Origin: DATJGS01 sp035494735
GTDB lineage: Bacteria > Eisenbacteria > RBG-16-71-46
Reading direction: 5' to 3'
NCBI GenBank assembly: GCA_035494735.1
Contig: DATJGS010000045.1
Span: forward strand, 124,001 to 188,000
DNA: 64,000 bases
Shown: in pieces, positions 15,775 through 24,431 of the stretch
Layout of the letters: each line of letters begins with the position of its first letter
Position numbering within the stretch: the first letter of the stretch is position 1
The notes under the pieces: generated by a model
What the model was told of the DNA's origin: nothing
Database searches by the model: none
Seen by the model: only the letters and a program-made list of their open reading frames with translations
Made by a program: the position numbers and the translations under genes

Positions 15775-16476
15775 ATGACTGCAGCGAGTCGCGTGCTGAT
15801 CGTCGAGGACGAGGAAGGCCTGCTGGACGGCCTCGCCCACAACTTCCGCTTCGAAGGCTACGAGGTATTGACGGCGAAGAACGGGGCCGAGGGACTCAAG
15901 CTCGCGCTCAAGCAGAAACCCGACGTCGTCGTGCTCGACATCATGCTGCCGGAGAAGGACGGCTTCACCGTCCTCAAGGAGCTGCGCCAGCGGCACCGCG
16001 ACATCCCGGTTCTCGTCATGACCGCGCGCAACTTCGAAGCCGACGTGCTGAAGGGCTTCGATCTCGGCGCCGACGACTACGTGACGAAGCCGTTCGGCAT
16101 CAAGGAGCTGATGGCGCGCGTCAAACGACTCATCCAGCGCGGGCCCTCGGGCGCCGCGGCGCCGGCCACGACCACGTACACGTTCGGCGACGTCGAAGTG
16201 CGCTTCGAGCCGCGCGAGGTGCTGAAGGTCGGCAAGCAGGTCGCACTCTCGTACAAGGAGTTCGAGCTGCTCAAGTACCTGATCGAGCACCGCGGCCGCA
16301 CCGTGTCGCGCGAGGAACTGCTCGAGGAGATCTGGGACGTCGACGAGGATCTCGGCATCACGACGCGCACCGTCGACACGCACGTCTCGAACCTGCGCTC
16401 CAAGCTCGGCGCCGGCTTCGCCCAGCCGTTCATCGTCGCCGTGCACAAGGTCGGCTACAAATTCGTGGAGCCGTAG
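15775..16476 (+). CDS. OmpR/PhoB-family response regulator
   Basis: 233 residues with a receiver domain (acidic pocket VEDEE, phospho-acceptor Asp55 in VVVLDIMLPEKDGF, switch Thr in VLVMTARN, Lys105 in YVTKPF) and a C-terminal winged helix (YKEFELLKYLIEHRGRTVSREELLEEIW, TRTVDTHVSNLRSKL). It is the partner of the kinase just upstream; GGAGG stands 6 nt before the ATG. Its target genes are not evident. Its last 22 bp overlap the end of a convergent hypothetical gene. Confidence 0.95.
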   Translation: MTAASRVLIVEDEEGLLDGLAHNFRFEGYEVLTAKNGAEGLKLALKQKPDVVVLDIMLPEKDGFTVLKELRQRHRDIPVLVMTARNFEADVLKGFDLGADDYVTKPFGIKELMARVKRLIQRGPSGAAAPATTTYTFGDVEVRFEPREVLKVGKQVALSYKEFELLKYLIEHRGRTVSREELLEEIWDVDEDLGITTRTVDTHVSNLRSKLGAGFAQPFIVAVHKVGYKFVEP

Positions 16477-17162
16477 GAATCGGGCCTGCCCCGCCGGGCG
16501 GCCCTTGCGTACTCCATGAGTTCGGGCGACCAGCCGTCGGCGCGCTGCAGCAGCGCATCGATGATCTCCAGGGCCCGTCTCGAATAGTTGGAGCGCCGCG
16601 AATACCAGTGGCCGAGGCCGTGGAGCGCGCTCTCCGCGCAGGCGGTCGAGCGCAGGGCGCCGATCGCCGCCATCGCGTCGAGAAGCGCCGCCGCGATGAT
16701 GTCCGTGCTCGGTTGCGCCATGCGATAGTGCCGGGTCGGCCAGATGTCCCACCACATGAAGCACGCCCACTCCAGCGCATCCGTCCCGGCACTGCGAACG
16801 AGCGTCGGCTTCACGCACTTCAACGCCACGTAGTTCGCGAAGAACGACGGGATCGCGCGGACGCAGCCGAGGCGCAGGGCGAGTTCGATGTCGGCGTTCA
16901 GGAGTTCGCCCGCGAACGTCCCCGGTGAGGCCTCGCCGACGAGAAGGCAGATTCCCTGGGCGACCTGGTCGCGCGAGAAGGGCGCGAGGCTCTCGGGATG
17001 CTCGAAGAGCCTCGTCATCCATTGGACCGTCAGCGTCGGCTGATCCGTCCAGCGTTCGATCTCGTCATCCGCGTCCCAGTACCAGTCGCGTGTCGCCGGA
17101 TCGAGAGTGCTGGCCGCCGGGTGGTCGAACACGAAGCGAATCCATTCTTCGAATCGCTCCAC
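16455..17162 (-). CDS. Hypothetical protein coupled to rsmA
   Basis: 235 residues, no signal peptide and no membrane helix; family not recognised. It is rich in Trp, Cys and His, with notable motifs WMTRLFEHPESLAPFSRDQVAQGI, CFMWWDIWPT and CAESALHGLGHW. The regular spacing of helical segments suggests an all-alpha fold. The GTG start at 17162 comes one base after the rsmA stop, with GGAGG 6 nt upstream, so translation is coupled to rsmA. Its 3' end overlaps the convergent response regulator by 22 bp. The composition is less GC-extreme than its neighbours, which may hint at transfer. Confidence 0.8.
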   Translation of the reverse strand: MERFEEWIRFVFDHPAASTLDPATRDWYWDADDEIERWTDQPTLTVQWMTRLFEHPESLAPFSRDQVAQGICLLVGEASPGTFAGELLNADIELALRLGCVRAIPSFFANYVALKCVKPTLVRSAGTDALEWACFMWWDIWPTRHYRMAQPSTDIIAAALLDAMAAIGALRSTACAESALHGLGHWYSRRSNYSRRALEIIDALLQRADGWSPELMEYARAARRGRPDSYGSTNL

Positions 17163-17163
17163 G

Positions 17164-18096
17164 TCACCCTCCGGCCGCCCGCGCCAGCTTCGCGAACTCC
17201 TCGAGCGTCAGCGTTTCGCCGCGGCGGCGCGCGTCGATGCCGGCGTGACGGCACACGCGCTCGACTTCCGTCTTCGAGATCTCGAGCGCGGCTTCCAGCG
17301 TGTTCAGCAGCTGCTTCCGGCGCATCTGGAACGAGCCGCGGATGATGCGGAACAGCAGCGCTTCGCTCGGCACCTCGACCGGCGGCTGCTCGCGCAGGAA
17401 GAAGCGCACGAGCCGGCTGTCGACCTCGGGCTTGGGCCAGAACGCGGACGCCTTGAGCGTCATCATGGGCTCGAGCAACGCGTGATAGCGCGCGAACAGC
17501 GTGAGCGAGCCGTACTCGGGCGTGCCGGCGGCGGCGCCGAGGCGCTCCGCGTATTCCTTCTGCACCAATAGCACCGCGCTGCGCACGACGGCGCGCTGCT
17601 CGAACACGCGCTCGAGGATCGGCGTCGTCACGTTGTACGGAATGTTGCCGACGACGACGAGCTTGTCGACGCCGTTCGCGCGCGCGGCCTCGGCCAGATC
17701 GAACTCGAGGAAGTCGCCCTCGACGATGTCGAGGTGCGGTGTCGCCGCGAGGTCCTCGCGCAGGAACGCGACCAGCCCCACGTCCTTCTCGACGGCGATG
17801 ACGTGGCGCACGCGGCGCGCGAGGCGCGGCGTGAGCGCGCCGGCGCCCGGGCCGATCTCGACCACGACGTCGTCATCGTGCAGGTGGCAGTGCTCGACGA
17901 TGCGCTCGGCGATCTCTTCGCGTACGAGAAAATTCTGCCCGAAGCGTTTGCGCGGCGACAGACCGCGCTCGGCGAGCGCGTCCTTCACGCGGCGGAGTTC
18001 GCCTCCGCCCTCGACGGCGGCGCGTTCGCGCACGTACGAGGAGGCGCGCGGCGCGCGCGGAGCGGCGGCCCGAGGAGCGAAGCGATCACGCGGCAT
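17164..18096 (-). CDS. rsmA: 16S rRNA (adenine(1518)-N(6)/adenine(1519)-N(6))-dimethyltransferase
   Basis: The KsgA/RsmA enzyme, which dimethylates two adjacent adenines near the 3' end of 16S rRNA during 30S maturation. 310 residues. The motifs are clear: RKRFGQNFL, the SAM-binding VVEIGPGAGALTPRLA, EGDFLEFDL, the catalytic NIPYNVTTPIL, and the C-terminal FWPKPEVDSRLVRF and GSFQMRRKQLLNTL. Compared with the usual 260-280 residues it has about 45 extra N-terminal residues that are Ala/Arg-rich, so an internal GTG start cannot be excluded. The ATG at 18096 lacks a Shine-Dalgarno but follows a -10-like box by 6 bp. Confidence 0.95.
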   Translation of the reverse strand: MPRDRFAPRAAAPRAPRASSYVRERAAVEGGGELRRVKDALAERGLSPRKRFGQNFLVREEIAERIVEHCHLHDDDVVVEIGPGAGALTPRLARRVRHVIAVEKDVGLVAFLREDLAATPHLDIVEGDFLEFDLAEAARANGVDKLVVVGNIPYNVTTPILERVFEQRAVVRSAVLLVQKEYAERLGAAAGTPEYGSLTLFARYHALLEPMMTLKASAFWPKPEVDSRLVRFFLREQPPVEVPSEALLFRIIRGSFQMRRKQLLNTLEAALEISKTEVERVCRHAGIDARRRGETLTLEEFAKLARAAGG

Positions 18097-18102
18097 GCGC
18101 GC

Positions 18103-18108
18103 AGCATA
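18103..18108 (-). promoter_or_regulatory. -10 box 6 bp before rsmA (leaderless candidate)
   Basis: TATGCT on the minus strand, then GCGCGC, then the ATG at 18096. The distance predicts a transcript starting at or next to the start codon. No strong -35 is visible. Confidence 0.45.
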
Positions 18109-18159
18109 CGCGACGCAGGCGCGTGGCACGCAGCGGACGCAGCGCGCCCGCGTGATCGG

Positions 18160-19224
18160 CTACGCGCGCATACCGACGCCGGCGGCGAAGCCGCCGGCCA
18201 GCGCTTCCTGCGCCATCTCGCGCGCGTAGCGGTCGTGCGACGTGCTCGCGGCCTTCTCGAGCGCCGCACGCCCGGTCTCGCCGAGCCCGGCCAGGGCGTA
18301 CGCCGAGTGGTGGCGCACCCACCACGCGCGGTCGGTCAACACGGCGGCGAGCGCCGGCGCACAGGCTTCGGCGCCGATCTGGCCGAGCGCCCATGCCGCC
18401 TGGGCGCGCACCTCCCACGCCTCGTCGGTGAGCGCGCGGCACAGCGCCGGCACGGCGTCCGCCACGCGCAGCCGGCCGAGCGCGCGGGCCGCCGCGACGC
18501 GCCCATCGAGCGGCGCCGCGCGCAGTCGGCGCGCGATGACCGGCGCCGCGTGCGCGGCGCCGCCCAGCCCGAGGGTTTCGATCAACGCGGCCTCGAGCGC
18601 GTGGTCCGAGCCGGTCGCGAGCGCGGCGGCGAGATCGGGCAGCGCGCGCGGGCCGAACGCGCGGAACGCGGTCACGCGCGCGCGCAGCGGCCGGCGTTCG
18701 AGCGCGTGCGGATGCTGGAGCAGCCAGACGAGCGCGGTGCGGTCACGATGCCGCGCCAGGGCCAGCGCCGCGGCAAACGTCGCCGCTTCCGGCCCGCGCG
18801 TGAGCGCGCGGCGCAGCGCCTTGCGCGACGGCGGCGACGGGATCAGGGCCAGTCGCCGCGCGGCGCGCTCGCGACGCTCGGGCGAATCGTCGGCGAGCGC
18901 GCGGCGTTCCGCGGCGACGTGGCGATTGCGCGCGAGCGCGCGTCCCAGCGCGCGCATGGGCACGAGCCCGGCGCCGAGCGCGACCCGCTCGAGCGCGCCC
19001 CAGAACGTGGCGTTGCGCGCGTGCGCCGCGTCGTGCACCACGTCCGCGGTTTCCCGGCGGCCGGACAGGAACGCGGCGAAACGGCGCGCGAGCGCGCGCA
19101 CGCGGGCGCGGCGCTGGCGGCGCTCGCGGCGCGCGGCGGCGTGGGCCAGAGCCGCCAGCGCACCGATTGAAGCCAGCACGACGAGGACGGCTCCGATCGC
19201 GAAACTCGAAGGGAGCGGTGGCAT
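18160..19224 (-). CDS. Membrane-anchored HEAT-repeat protein
   Basis: 354 residues. One N-terminal membrane helix (AIGAVLVVLASIGALAALAHA) and a basic stretch are followed by HEAT/PBS-lyase-type helical repeats through the C terminus, clearest at VAAARALGRLRVADAVPALCRAL, VRAQAAWALGQIGAEACAPAL and VRHHSAYALAGLGETGRAAL. HEAT repeats form scaffolds for protein binding; no catalytic motif is present. The gene sits between tatD and rsmA in the same direction, 111 bp after tatD. Confidence 0.8.
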   Translation of the reverse strand: MPPLPSSFAIGAVLVVLASIGALAALAHAAARRERRQRRARVRALARRFAAFLSGRRETADVVHDAAHARNATFWGALERVALGAGLVPMRALGRALARNRHVAAERRALADDSPERRERAARRLALIPSPPSRKALRRALTRGPEAATFAAALALARHRDRTALVWLLQHPHALERRPLRARVTAFRAFGPRALPDLAAALATGSDHALEAALIETLGLGGAAHAAPVIARRLRAAPLDGRVAAARALGRLRVADAVPALCRALTDEAWEVRAQAAWALGQIGAEACAPALAAVLTDRAWWVRHHSAYALAGLGETGRAALEKAASTSHDRYAREMAQEALAGGFAAGVGMRA

Positions 19225-19335
19225 CCCTCGTGTTTTCGGCAGGAATGGCGTCGCGCGTGAGGGTTGCGTGGGAGGGGCGGGGCCCCGGGCCTTGGGCCGC
19301 GAACGGCGCTTCCGCTCGCGGTCGGGGGCGCGCCG

Positions 19336-20100
19336 CTACCCGATCGGCAGGCGGAACAGCTCTTTCGCGTTCTCGGTCGTCCTGCGGACGACTTCCTCGC
19401 CGGTCCAGCCGCGCAGCGCGGCCAGGCGCGCGACCACGCGCGGCAGCAGCGCCGGCTCGTTGCGCTTGAGCGAGCGCGGCTCGGGCTCGAGGTACGGGGC
19501 GTCGGTCTCGAGCAGCAGCATCTCGGGCGGCGCCTGGGCCACGGCTTCGTCCAGCTCGGCGTGGCCGTACGTGAGGCAGCCGCCCAGGCCGAGCTTGAAG
19601 CCGAGCGCGTGGGCGCGCGCCACCGCGGCCAGGCCGTCGTCGAAGCAGTGCAGCACCCCGCCGGCGGCGGGGCGCAGTTCCTCGAGGATGGCCAGCGTCG
19701 GCTCGAGCGCGCTCCTCTGGTGGATCACGACGGGCAGGCCCAGCTCGTCGGCGAGCGCGAGCTGCGCGCGGAACCAGCGCTCCTGATCCGCCGGCGACGC
19801 GTGATCGCGGTAGAAGTCGAGCCCGGTCTCGCCGATCGCCATCACGCGCGCATGACGCGCGCGGTCGCGCAGCTCGGCGAGGTGCGCGTCGGGCACGCGG
19901 CCCGCTTCGCTCGGATGCACGCCGAGGCACAGGAACAGATTCGGATGCCGCGCGGCCAGCGCGAACGCGGGGTCGAGGATCTTGGGCGCATACGCGATCT
20001 CAACGAAGTAGCGCACGCCCGCGACGCGCGCCCGCTCGATCGCCTCCTCGCGATCCTTGTCGAAGCGTTTGTCGCAGAGATGGCAGTGCGTGTCGATCAC
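19336..20100 (-). CDS. tatD: TatD-family metal-dependent hydrolase (DNase)
   Basis: 254 residues from the GTG at 20100, which puts the start right at the family's usual N terminus (VIDTHCHL). Metal-binding and catalytic motifs follow in order: THCH, CLGVHPSEAG, MAIGETGLDFYRD, VIHQRSA, VLHCFDDG, and LLLETDAPYLEPEP. TatD proteins are 3'-5' exonucleases in DNA repair and quality control, though substrates vary. The gene begins 14 bp after the metG stop, an arrangement common in bacteria (metG-tatD). Confidence 0.93.
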   Translation of the reverse strand: MIDTHCHLCDKRFDKDREEAIERARVAGVRYFVEIAYAPKILDPAFALAARHPNLFLCLGVHPSEAGRVPDAHLAELRDRARHARVMAIGETGLDFYRDHASPADQERWFRAQLALADELGLPVVIHQRSALEPTLAILEELRPAAGGVLHCFDDGLAAVARAHALGFKLGLGGCLTYGHAELDEAVAQAPPEMLLLETDAPYLEPEPRSLKRNEPALLPRVVARLAALRGWTGEEVVRRTTENAKELFRLPIG

Positions 20101-20114
20101 GGGGCGGGCCGGCT

Positions 20115-21836
20115 TCAGGCGCTGCGGACGTCGGCCTCGAGCGCGATGCGCGGGAACAGGATCGCCGTCGGCGGGAGCGCGCGCGGCGCCGTCGGGCCGA
20201 AGCGCGGGCGCGCCTCGTCGCCGCGGATCACGCCCGGCGTCGCGGCGAGCCCGAGCGTCTTCCACAGCTCCTCGGCCTTGACCGGGATCGCGGGCCACGC
20301 CCACACCGCGGTCAGGCGCAGCGCCTCGAGCAGCGCCGCGAGCGTGGTCGCCAGCTCCGCGCGCCGCGCCGGGTCCTTGCCCAGCTCCCACGGCTTCGCG
20401 CGGTCGGTGAACTCGTTCGCGCGTTCGACCACGTTCCACGCCTGATCGAGCGCGTCGTGCAGGCGCAGCTCCTCGAACGCGCGTGGCACCTCGACGGCGG
20501 ACGTCTGCGCGGTCGCGATCAGCGATTCGAGCGCCGCGCGCACCGCGGGGTCGGCGAACGACTCGGGCGCCCACTCGGCCGGCGACTGCCCGTCGAAGTA
20601 CTTGTGCACGAGCGTCACCGCGCGGCTCGCCAGGTTGCCGAGCTTGTTCGCGAGGTGCGTGTTGCAGTGTTCGACGAACTGTTCCAGCGTGAACTCGCCG
20701 TCGCGTCCGGTCGGGATCGCGTCCAGCAGGTAGAAGCGCAGCGCGTCGGCGCCGAAGCGCTCGGCGAGCGCGACCGGGTCGATGACGTTGCCCAGCGACT
20801 TCGACAGCTTCTCGCCCTTCGCGTACACGAAGCCGTGCACGTAGACCTGGCGCGGCAGCGGCACGCCGGCCGCCAGCAGCAGCGCCGGCCACAGCACGCA
20901 GTGGAAGCGGCTGATGTCCTTGCCGATCAGGTGGAACGCATTCGTGGAGTAGGGCTGCGCGGTGCCGGCCCACGCCGCGCCCGGGCGGCCCTGGCCGTCC
21001 AGGTCCTGGAACTCGTCCTGGCGCGCCGCGCCCGGGCCGCCGACTTCCTGCTCCTTCGCGAGCCACCACAGCGTCGAGCGCCGCTCGGGCCAGCCGAGCG
21101 CCGAGAGATAGTTCAGCAGCGCGTCGGCCCACACGTACACGGTGTGTCCCGCGCCGCCCGCGATCTCGTCGGGAAGCGACACGCCCCACGGCACGTTCGG
21201 CCGCGTCACGCTGATGTCCTGCAGCCCCGACTCGATGACCTTGACGACTTCGTTGCGGCGGTAGTCGGGCTGGATGAATTCGGGATGGTTCTTCAGGTGC
21301 TGGAGCAGCGCGTCGTCGTATTCGGAGAGCCGGAAGAAGAAGTTCGTCTCCTTGATGCGCTTGGGCGGCACCTTGTGCTCGGGACACAGGCCGTCGATCA
21401 GATCCTTCTCCTGCTTGAACGATTCGCAGCCCTCGCAGTACAGCCCCTCGTAATCCTGCTCGAACAGCACCGGCCGCCCGGTCTTCGGGCTGAGCGCGTC
21501 GTTCAATCGGCGGAACAGTTCCTGGACGGCCACCTCGTGGCGCTTGTCCGTCGTGCGGAAGAACTGATCGTACGAGATGCCGAGCGCGCGCCACGCGCTC
21601 GTGAAGGTCGCCGAAATCTCGTCGACGAACGCCTGCGGCGTCTTCCCCGCGTCGGCCGCGGCGCGGGCGATCTTCTGTCCGTGCTCGTCCGTGCCCGTGA
21701 GGAAGTACGTGGCGTCGCCCTGCTGGCGGTGATAGCGCGCCAGGGCGTCGGCCAGCACTTTCTCGTACGCGTGGCCGAGGTGCGGCCGGCCGTTCACGTA
21801 GTCGATGGCGGTGGTGATGTAGAAGCGACGGGACAC
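20115..21836 (-). CDS. metG: Methionyl-tRNA synthetase
   Basis: Charges tRNA-Met with methionine. 573 residues from the GTG at 21836, chosen because TGGAG lies 6 nt upstream and the next residues (SRRFYITTAIDYVNGRPHLGHAYE) are the family N terminus. The HIGH-like motif is HLGH and the KMSKS-like motif is KLSKS (about residue 340). The zinc knuckle is CEGC...CPEH, and the anticodon-binding domain follows. There is no C-terminal tRNA-binding (beta-barrel) extension. Between about residues 262 and 298 it carries a Gly/Gln-rich insertion of around 35 residues just before the conserved HLIGKDISRFH segment. It is followed by tatD. Confidence 0.96.
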   Translation of the reverse strand: MSRRFYITTAIDYVNGRPHLGHAYEKVLADALARYHRQQGDATYFLTGTDEHGQKIARAAADAGKTPQAFVDEISATFTSAWRALGISYDQFFRTTDKRHEVAVQELFRRLNDALSPKTGRPVLFEQDYEGLYCEGCESFKQEKDLIDGLCPEHKVPPKRIKETNFFFRLSEYDDALLQHLKNHPEFIQPDYRRNEVVKVIESGLQDISVTRPNVPWGVSLPDEIAGGAGHTVYVWADALLNYLSALGWPERRSTLWWLAKEQEVGGPGAARQDEFQDLDGQGRPGAAWAGTAQPYSTNAFHLIGKDISRFHCVLWPALLLAAGVPLPRQVYVHGFVYAKGEKLSKSLGNVIDPVALAERFGADALRFYLLDAIPTGRDGEFTLEQFVEHCNTHLANKLGNLASRAVTLVHKYFDGQSPAEWAPESFADPAVRAALESLIATAQTSAVEVPRAFEELRLHDALDQAWNVVERANEFTDRAKPWELGKDPARRAELATTLAALLEALRLTAVWAWPAIPVKAEELWKTLGLAATPGVIRGDEARPRFGPTAPRALPPTAILFPRIALEADVRSA

Positions 21837-21857
21837 GGGATCTCCAGGCGAAAAAGG

Positions 21858-21875
21858 GCGGCGGGGAGTATAGCC
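21858..21875 (-). promoter_or_regulatory. metG promoter -10 region, sharing an 18-mer with the surA promoter
   Basis: The + strand 18-mer GCGGCGGGGAGTATAGCC occurs here and again at 35956-35973, upstream of surA, in the same orientation relative to the gene. Read on the minus strand it contains TATACT (21872-21867), a good -10. The leader would be about 25 nt. Confidence 0.5.
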
Positions 21876-21959
21876 CAAACCGTTGCGGCGTGCGGTGGCC
21901 GCGACGCGGCCGCGTGCCGCGAAAGGCGCCGGCGTGTGATACCCGCGCCGGCACTTACG

Positions 21960-21965
21960 TATATT
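21960..21965 (+). promoter_or_regulatory. -10 box 7 bp before the sigma factor gene (leaderless candidate)
   Basis: TATATT, then seven bases, then the ATG at 21973. GTGATA lies 18 bp upstream as a possible -35. No Shine-Dalgarno lies between -10 and start codon. Confidence 0.5.
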
Positions 21966-21972
21966 GCAGTGC

Positions 21973-22530
21973 ATGGCCAGCGGGAGCGCGGTGCTCGGCA
22001 GGGTGTTGACGTGGGCGGGGGCCGTCCGGGCAACCGACTGGGATGCGCTGTACGCCGAACAGTTGCCGAGGGTTTACAACTTCTTTCGATATCGGGTGGG
22101 CCCGGACGCGGCGGAAGACCTGACGTCCATCACGTTCGAGCGCGCGTGGCGCGCGCGCGAGCGCTACGACCGAAACGTGGCCGGCTTCAGCACGTGGCTG
22201 TTCGCGATCGCGCGCAACGTCGCGGTGGACCACGCGCGGCGCCGGAAGCCCGACGTGCCGCTGGATGCGGCCGCCGAAGTCGCCGCCCAGGGCACCGCGG
22301 CGGACGCGGCGGAGCGAGCGTCGGACGAAGCGCGGCTGGCGCGGCTGCTGGCCGCGCTGCCCGAGAGGTCGCGGGAGTTGATCGCCCTCAAGTACGGCGC
22401 GGGTCTGACGAACCGCGCCATCGCCCGCGAGATGTCGCTCAGCGAATCGAACGTCGGCACCATCCTGCATCGCACGATCCAGGACCTGCGCGCCGGCTGG
22501 GATGGAGGCACTGAAGATGAACAACGATGA
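21973..22530 (+). CDS. ECF-like RNA polymerase sigma factor
   Basis: 185 residues with sigma region 2 (VYNFFRYRVGPDAAEDLTSITFERAW, FSTWLFAIARNVAVDHARRR) and region 4 (LAALPERSRELIALKYGAGLTNRAIAREMSLSE), no region 1 or 3. It directs RNA polymerase to a dedicated set of promoters. The next gene overlaps its last 14 bp and encodes a membrane protein that is probably its regulator; an ABC transporter follows. The ATG at 21973 follows TATATT by 7 bp. The gene is divergent from metG. Confidence 0.9.
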   Translation: MASGSAVLGRVLTWAGAVRATDWDALYAEQLPRVYNFFRYRVGPDAAEDLTSITFERAWRARERYDRNVAGFSTWLFAIARNVAVDHARRRKPDVPLDAAAEVAAQGTAADAAERASDEARLARLLAALPERSRELIALKYGAGLTNRAIAREMSLSESNVGTILHRTIQDLRAGWDGGTEDEQR

Positions 22531-23503
22531 CTTCCTGCGCGAACACGCGCGCGAACCGCGCCCCGAATTCGCACGCGACCTGCGCGCCCGGCTGCGCGAT
22601 CTGGAGCCGGCGCCGCGCGCGCGCCGCGCTGCGGCGTGGCGACCGGCGCTGGCCGGAGCGTTCGCGCTGGCGCTCGTGGTGAGCGCGTTCGCGTTCCCCG
22701 CGGTGCGCGCGTCGGGCCAGGCGTTCCTCGATCTGTTCCGCGTGCGCAACTTCGCCGCGGTGCCGGTGGATTTCAAGCGCGTGAAGCAGCTCGATGACGG
22801 GCACTTCGACATGAAGACGTTCATGGCCGACCGCGTCGACACGCTGGAGGCGCCGGGCCAGCCGGTGTTCTTCACGACGCCCGCCGCGGCCGGCGCGGCC
22901 GCCGGACTCGACGTCGCGGCGCCGTCGTTCCTGCCGCGCGGGCTCGTGCGCGACACCATCGTCGTCGAGCGCCCCGGCTCGGCTCGCGTCACGCTGGACG
23001 GTGCGCGGCTGAAGACGCTGCTCGACGCGTTCGACGTGAAGGACGTGACGGTGCCGGCGAACCTCGACGGCGCGAAGCTCACGGTGCGGACGACGCCCAT
23101 CGTCGTGCAGCACTACGCCAGCCCCTCGGGCGCGCGCGCGAACCTGGTGCAGGCGCGCAGCCCCGAGGTGTCGCTGCCGCCGGGCGTCGACCTCGCGCAG
23201 CTCGGCGAGATCGGCCTGCGCATTCTCGGGCTCGAAGCGCCCGAGGCGCATCGCTTCGCGCAGCAGATCGACTGGCACAGCACGCTGCTCGTGCCGGTGC
23301 CGACGGACGCCGGCGAGTTCCGCGAGGTCACGGTGAACGGCCAGCGCGGCCTGCTCATCACGTCGAGCGAGGCGGAAGGCGGCGGCGCGCGACGTCACGG
23401 CCCGAGGAACATGGTGCTGTGGGCCGACGGGCAGAAGGTCTACGGTCTCATGGGATCCTTGGGCCGCGAGGAACTGGTGCAGATGGCGAACTCCGTCCGC
23501 TAG
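22517..23503 (+). CDS. Single-pass membrane protein, probable anti-sigma factor or sigma-operon regulator
   Basis: 328 residues: a short cytoplasmic N terminus (about 45 residues, acidic and Arg-rich), one membrane helix near residues 46-66 (LAGAFALALVVSAFAFPAV), and an extracytoplasmic domain of about 260 residues that resembles DUF4367-type domains (a typical end is LWADGQKVYGLMGSLGREELVQMANS). It lacks the HxxxCxxC zinc motif of common anti-sigma factors. The ATG at 22517 has GGAGG 8 nt upstream and overlaps the sigma gene. Position and topology suggest it holds the sigma factor at the membrane and senses an envelope signal; this is inference. Confidence 0.75.
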   Translation: MNNDDFLREHAREPRPEFARDLRARLRDLEPAPRARRAAAWRPALAGAFALALVVSAFAFPAVRASGQAFLDLFRVRNFAAVPVDFKRVKQLDDGHFDMKTFMADRVDTLEAPGQPVFFTTPAAAGAAAGLDVAAPSFLPRGLVRDTIVVERPGSARVTLDGARLKTLLDAFDVKDVTVPANLDGAKLTVRTTPIVVQHYASPSGARANLVQARSPEVSLPPGVDLAQLGEIGLRILGLEAPEAHRFAQQIDWHSTLLVPVPTDAGEFREVTVNGQRGLLITSSEAEGGGARRHGPRNMVLWADGQKVYGLMGSLGREELVQMANSVR

Positions 23504-23510
23504 GAGGCGC

Positions 23511-24431
23511 GTGGCCGAACCGGTCGTCGAGACGCACGGACTGAGGCGCGACTTCGGCGCCAAGGTCGCGGTCGAGGATCTCTCCCTGAGCCTCAGGCAG
23601 GGGGAGGTCTTCGGCTTCCTGGGCCCGAACGGCGCGGGCAAGACGACGTCGCTCAAGATGCTGCTCGGGCTCGTTGAGCCCACGGCCGGTCGCGCGCGCG
23701 TGCTCGGCGCGCCGCTCGGCGATCGCGCGACGCGTGCGCGGCTCGGCTTCCTGCCCGAGCACTTCCGCTTCCACGACTGGCTCACGGGCCGCGAGTTCCT
23801 CGACTTCCACGGCCGGCTGTGCGGCATGGATCGCGCGCGGCGCGCGCGGCGCATCGACGCGCTGCTCGAGCGCGTGGACCTGGTGGACGCCGCACCGCGC
23901 CGCCTGCGCGAGTACAGCAAGGGCATGCTGCAGCGGATCGGCCTGGCCCAGGCGCTGCTGCACGAGCCGGCGCTGGTCTTTCTCGACGAGCCGACGTCCG
24001 GCCTCGATCCGCTCGGCCGGCTGCTCGTGCGCGACATCATCCGCGAGCTGCGCACTCAGGGCGTCACCGTGTTCCTGAACTCGCACCTCCTCGGCGAAGT
24101 CGAGGCGACGTGCGATCGCGTGGCGTTCGTGAAGGCCGGACGCACCGTGCACGAGTTGACCCTCGCGGACGAAGCGCACATCGCGTTCCAGGTCGGGTTG
24201 CGCCTGGGGAGCCACGACGGCGCCGTGCTCGAGGGCCTCGCGCGCTTCGGACGCGACGTCGAGGCCCGCGACGGCTGGGTGCGGATGAAGATCGAGCGCG
24301 ACGAGACGCTGCCCGAGATCGCGCGCTGGCTGATCGAACGCCGCGTCGACGTGCACGAGATGCGCGCCGAGCGCCGCTCGCTGGAAGACTGGTTCCTCGA
24401 CATCATGGGCCAGGATCAGAGGCCGGGATGA
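23511..24431 (+). CDS. ABC transporter ATP-binding protein
   Basis: 306 residues. Walker A is GPNGAGKTT, the signature is YSKGMLQRIGLAQAL (the usual LSGGQ replaced by YSKGM, as in ABC-2/CcmA-like exporters), and Walker B is LVFLDEPTSGLDP with the switch His in LNSHLL. About 75 residues follow the nucleotide-binding domain. The GTG at 23511 has AGGAGG overlapping the preceding stop codon. It overlaps the permease gene by ATGA, so the two form one exporter, under probable control of the sigma factor two genes upstream. Confidence 0.93.
   Translation: MAEPVVETHGLRRDFGAKVAVEDLSLSLRQGEVFGFLGPNGAGKTTSLKMLLGLVEPTAGRARVLGAPLGDRATRARLGFLPEHFRFHDWLTGREFLDFHGRLCGMDRARRARRIDALLERVDLVDAAPRRLREYSKGMLQRIGLAQALLHEPALVFLDEPTSGLDPLGRLLVRDIIRELRTQGVTVFLNSHLLGEVEATCDRVAFVKAGRTVHELTLADEAHIAFQVGLRLGSHDGAVLEGLARFGRDVEARDGWVRMKIERDETLPEIARWLIERRVDVHEMRAERRSLEDWFLDIMGQDQRPG

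Noticed and set aside
21837..21974. A longer metG start
   Set aside because: The family N terminus begins at the GTG at 21836, which has a Shine-Dalgarno; the -10 box lies inside the extension.
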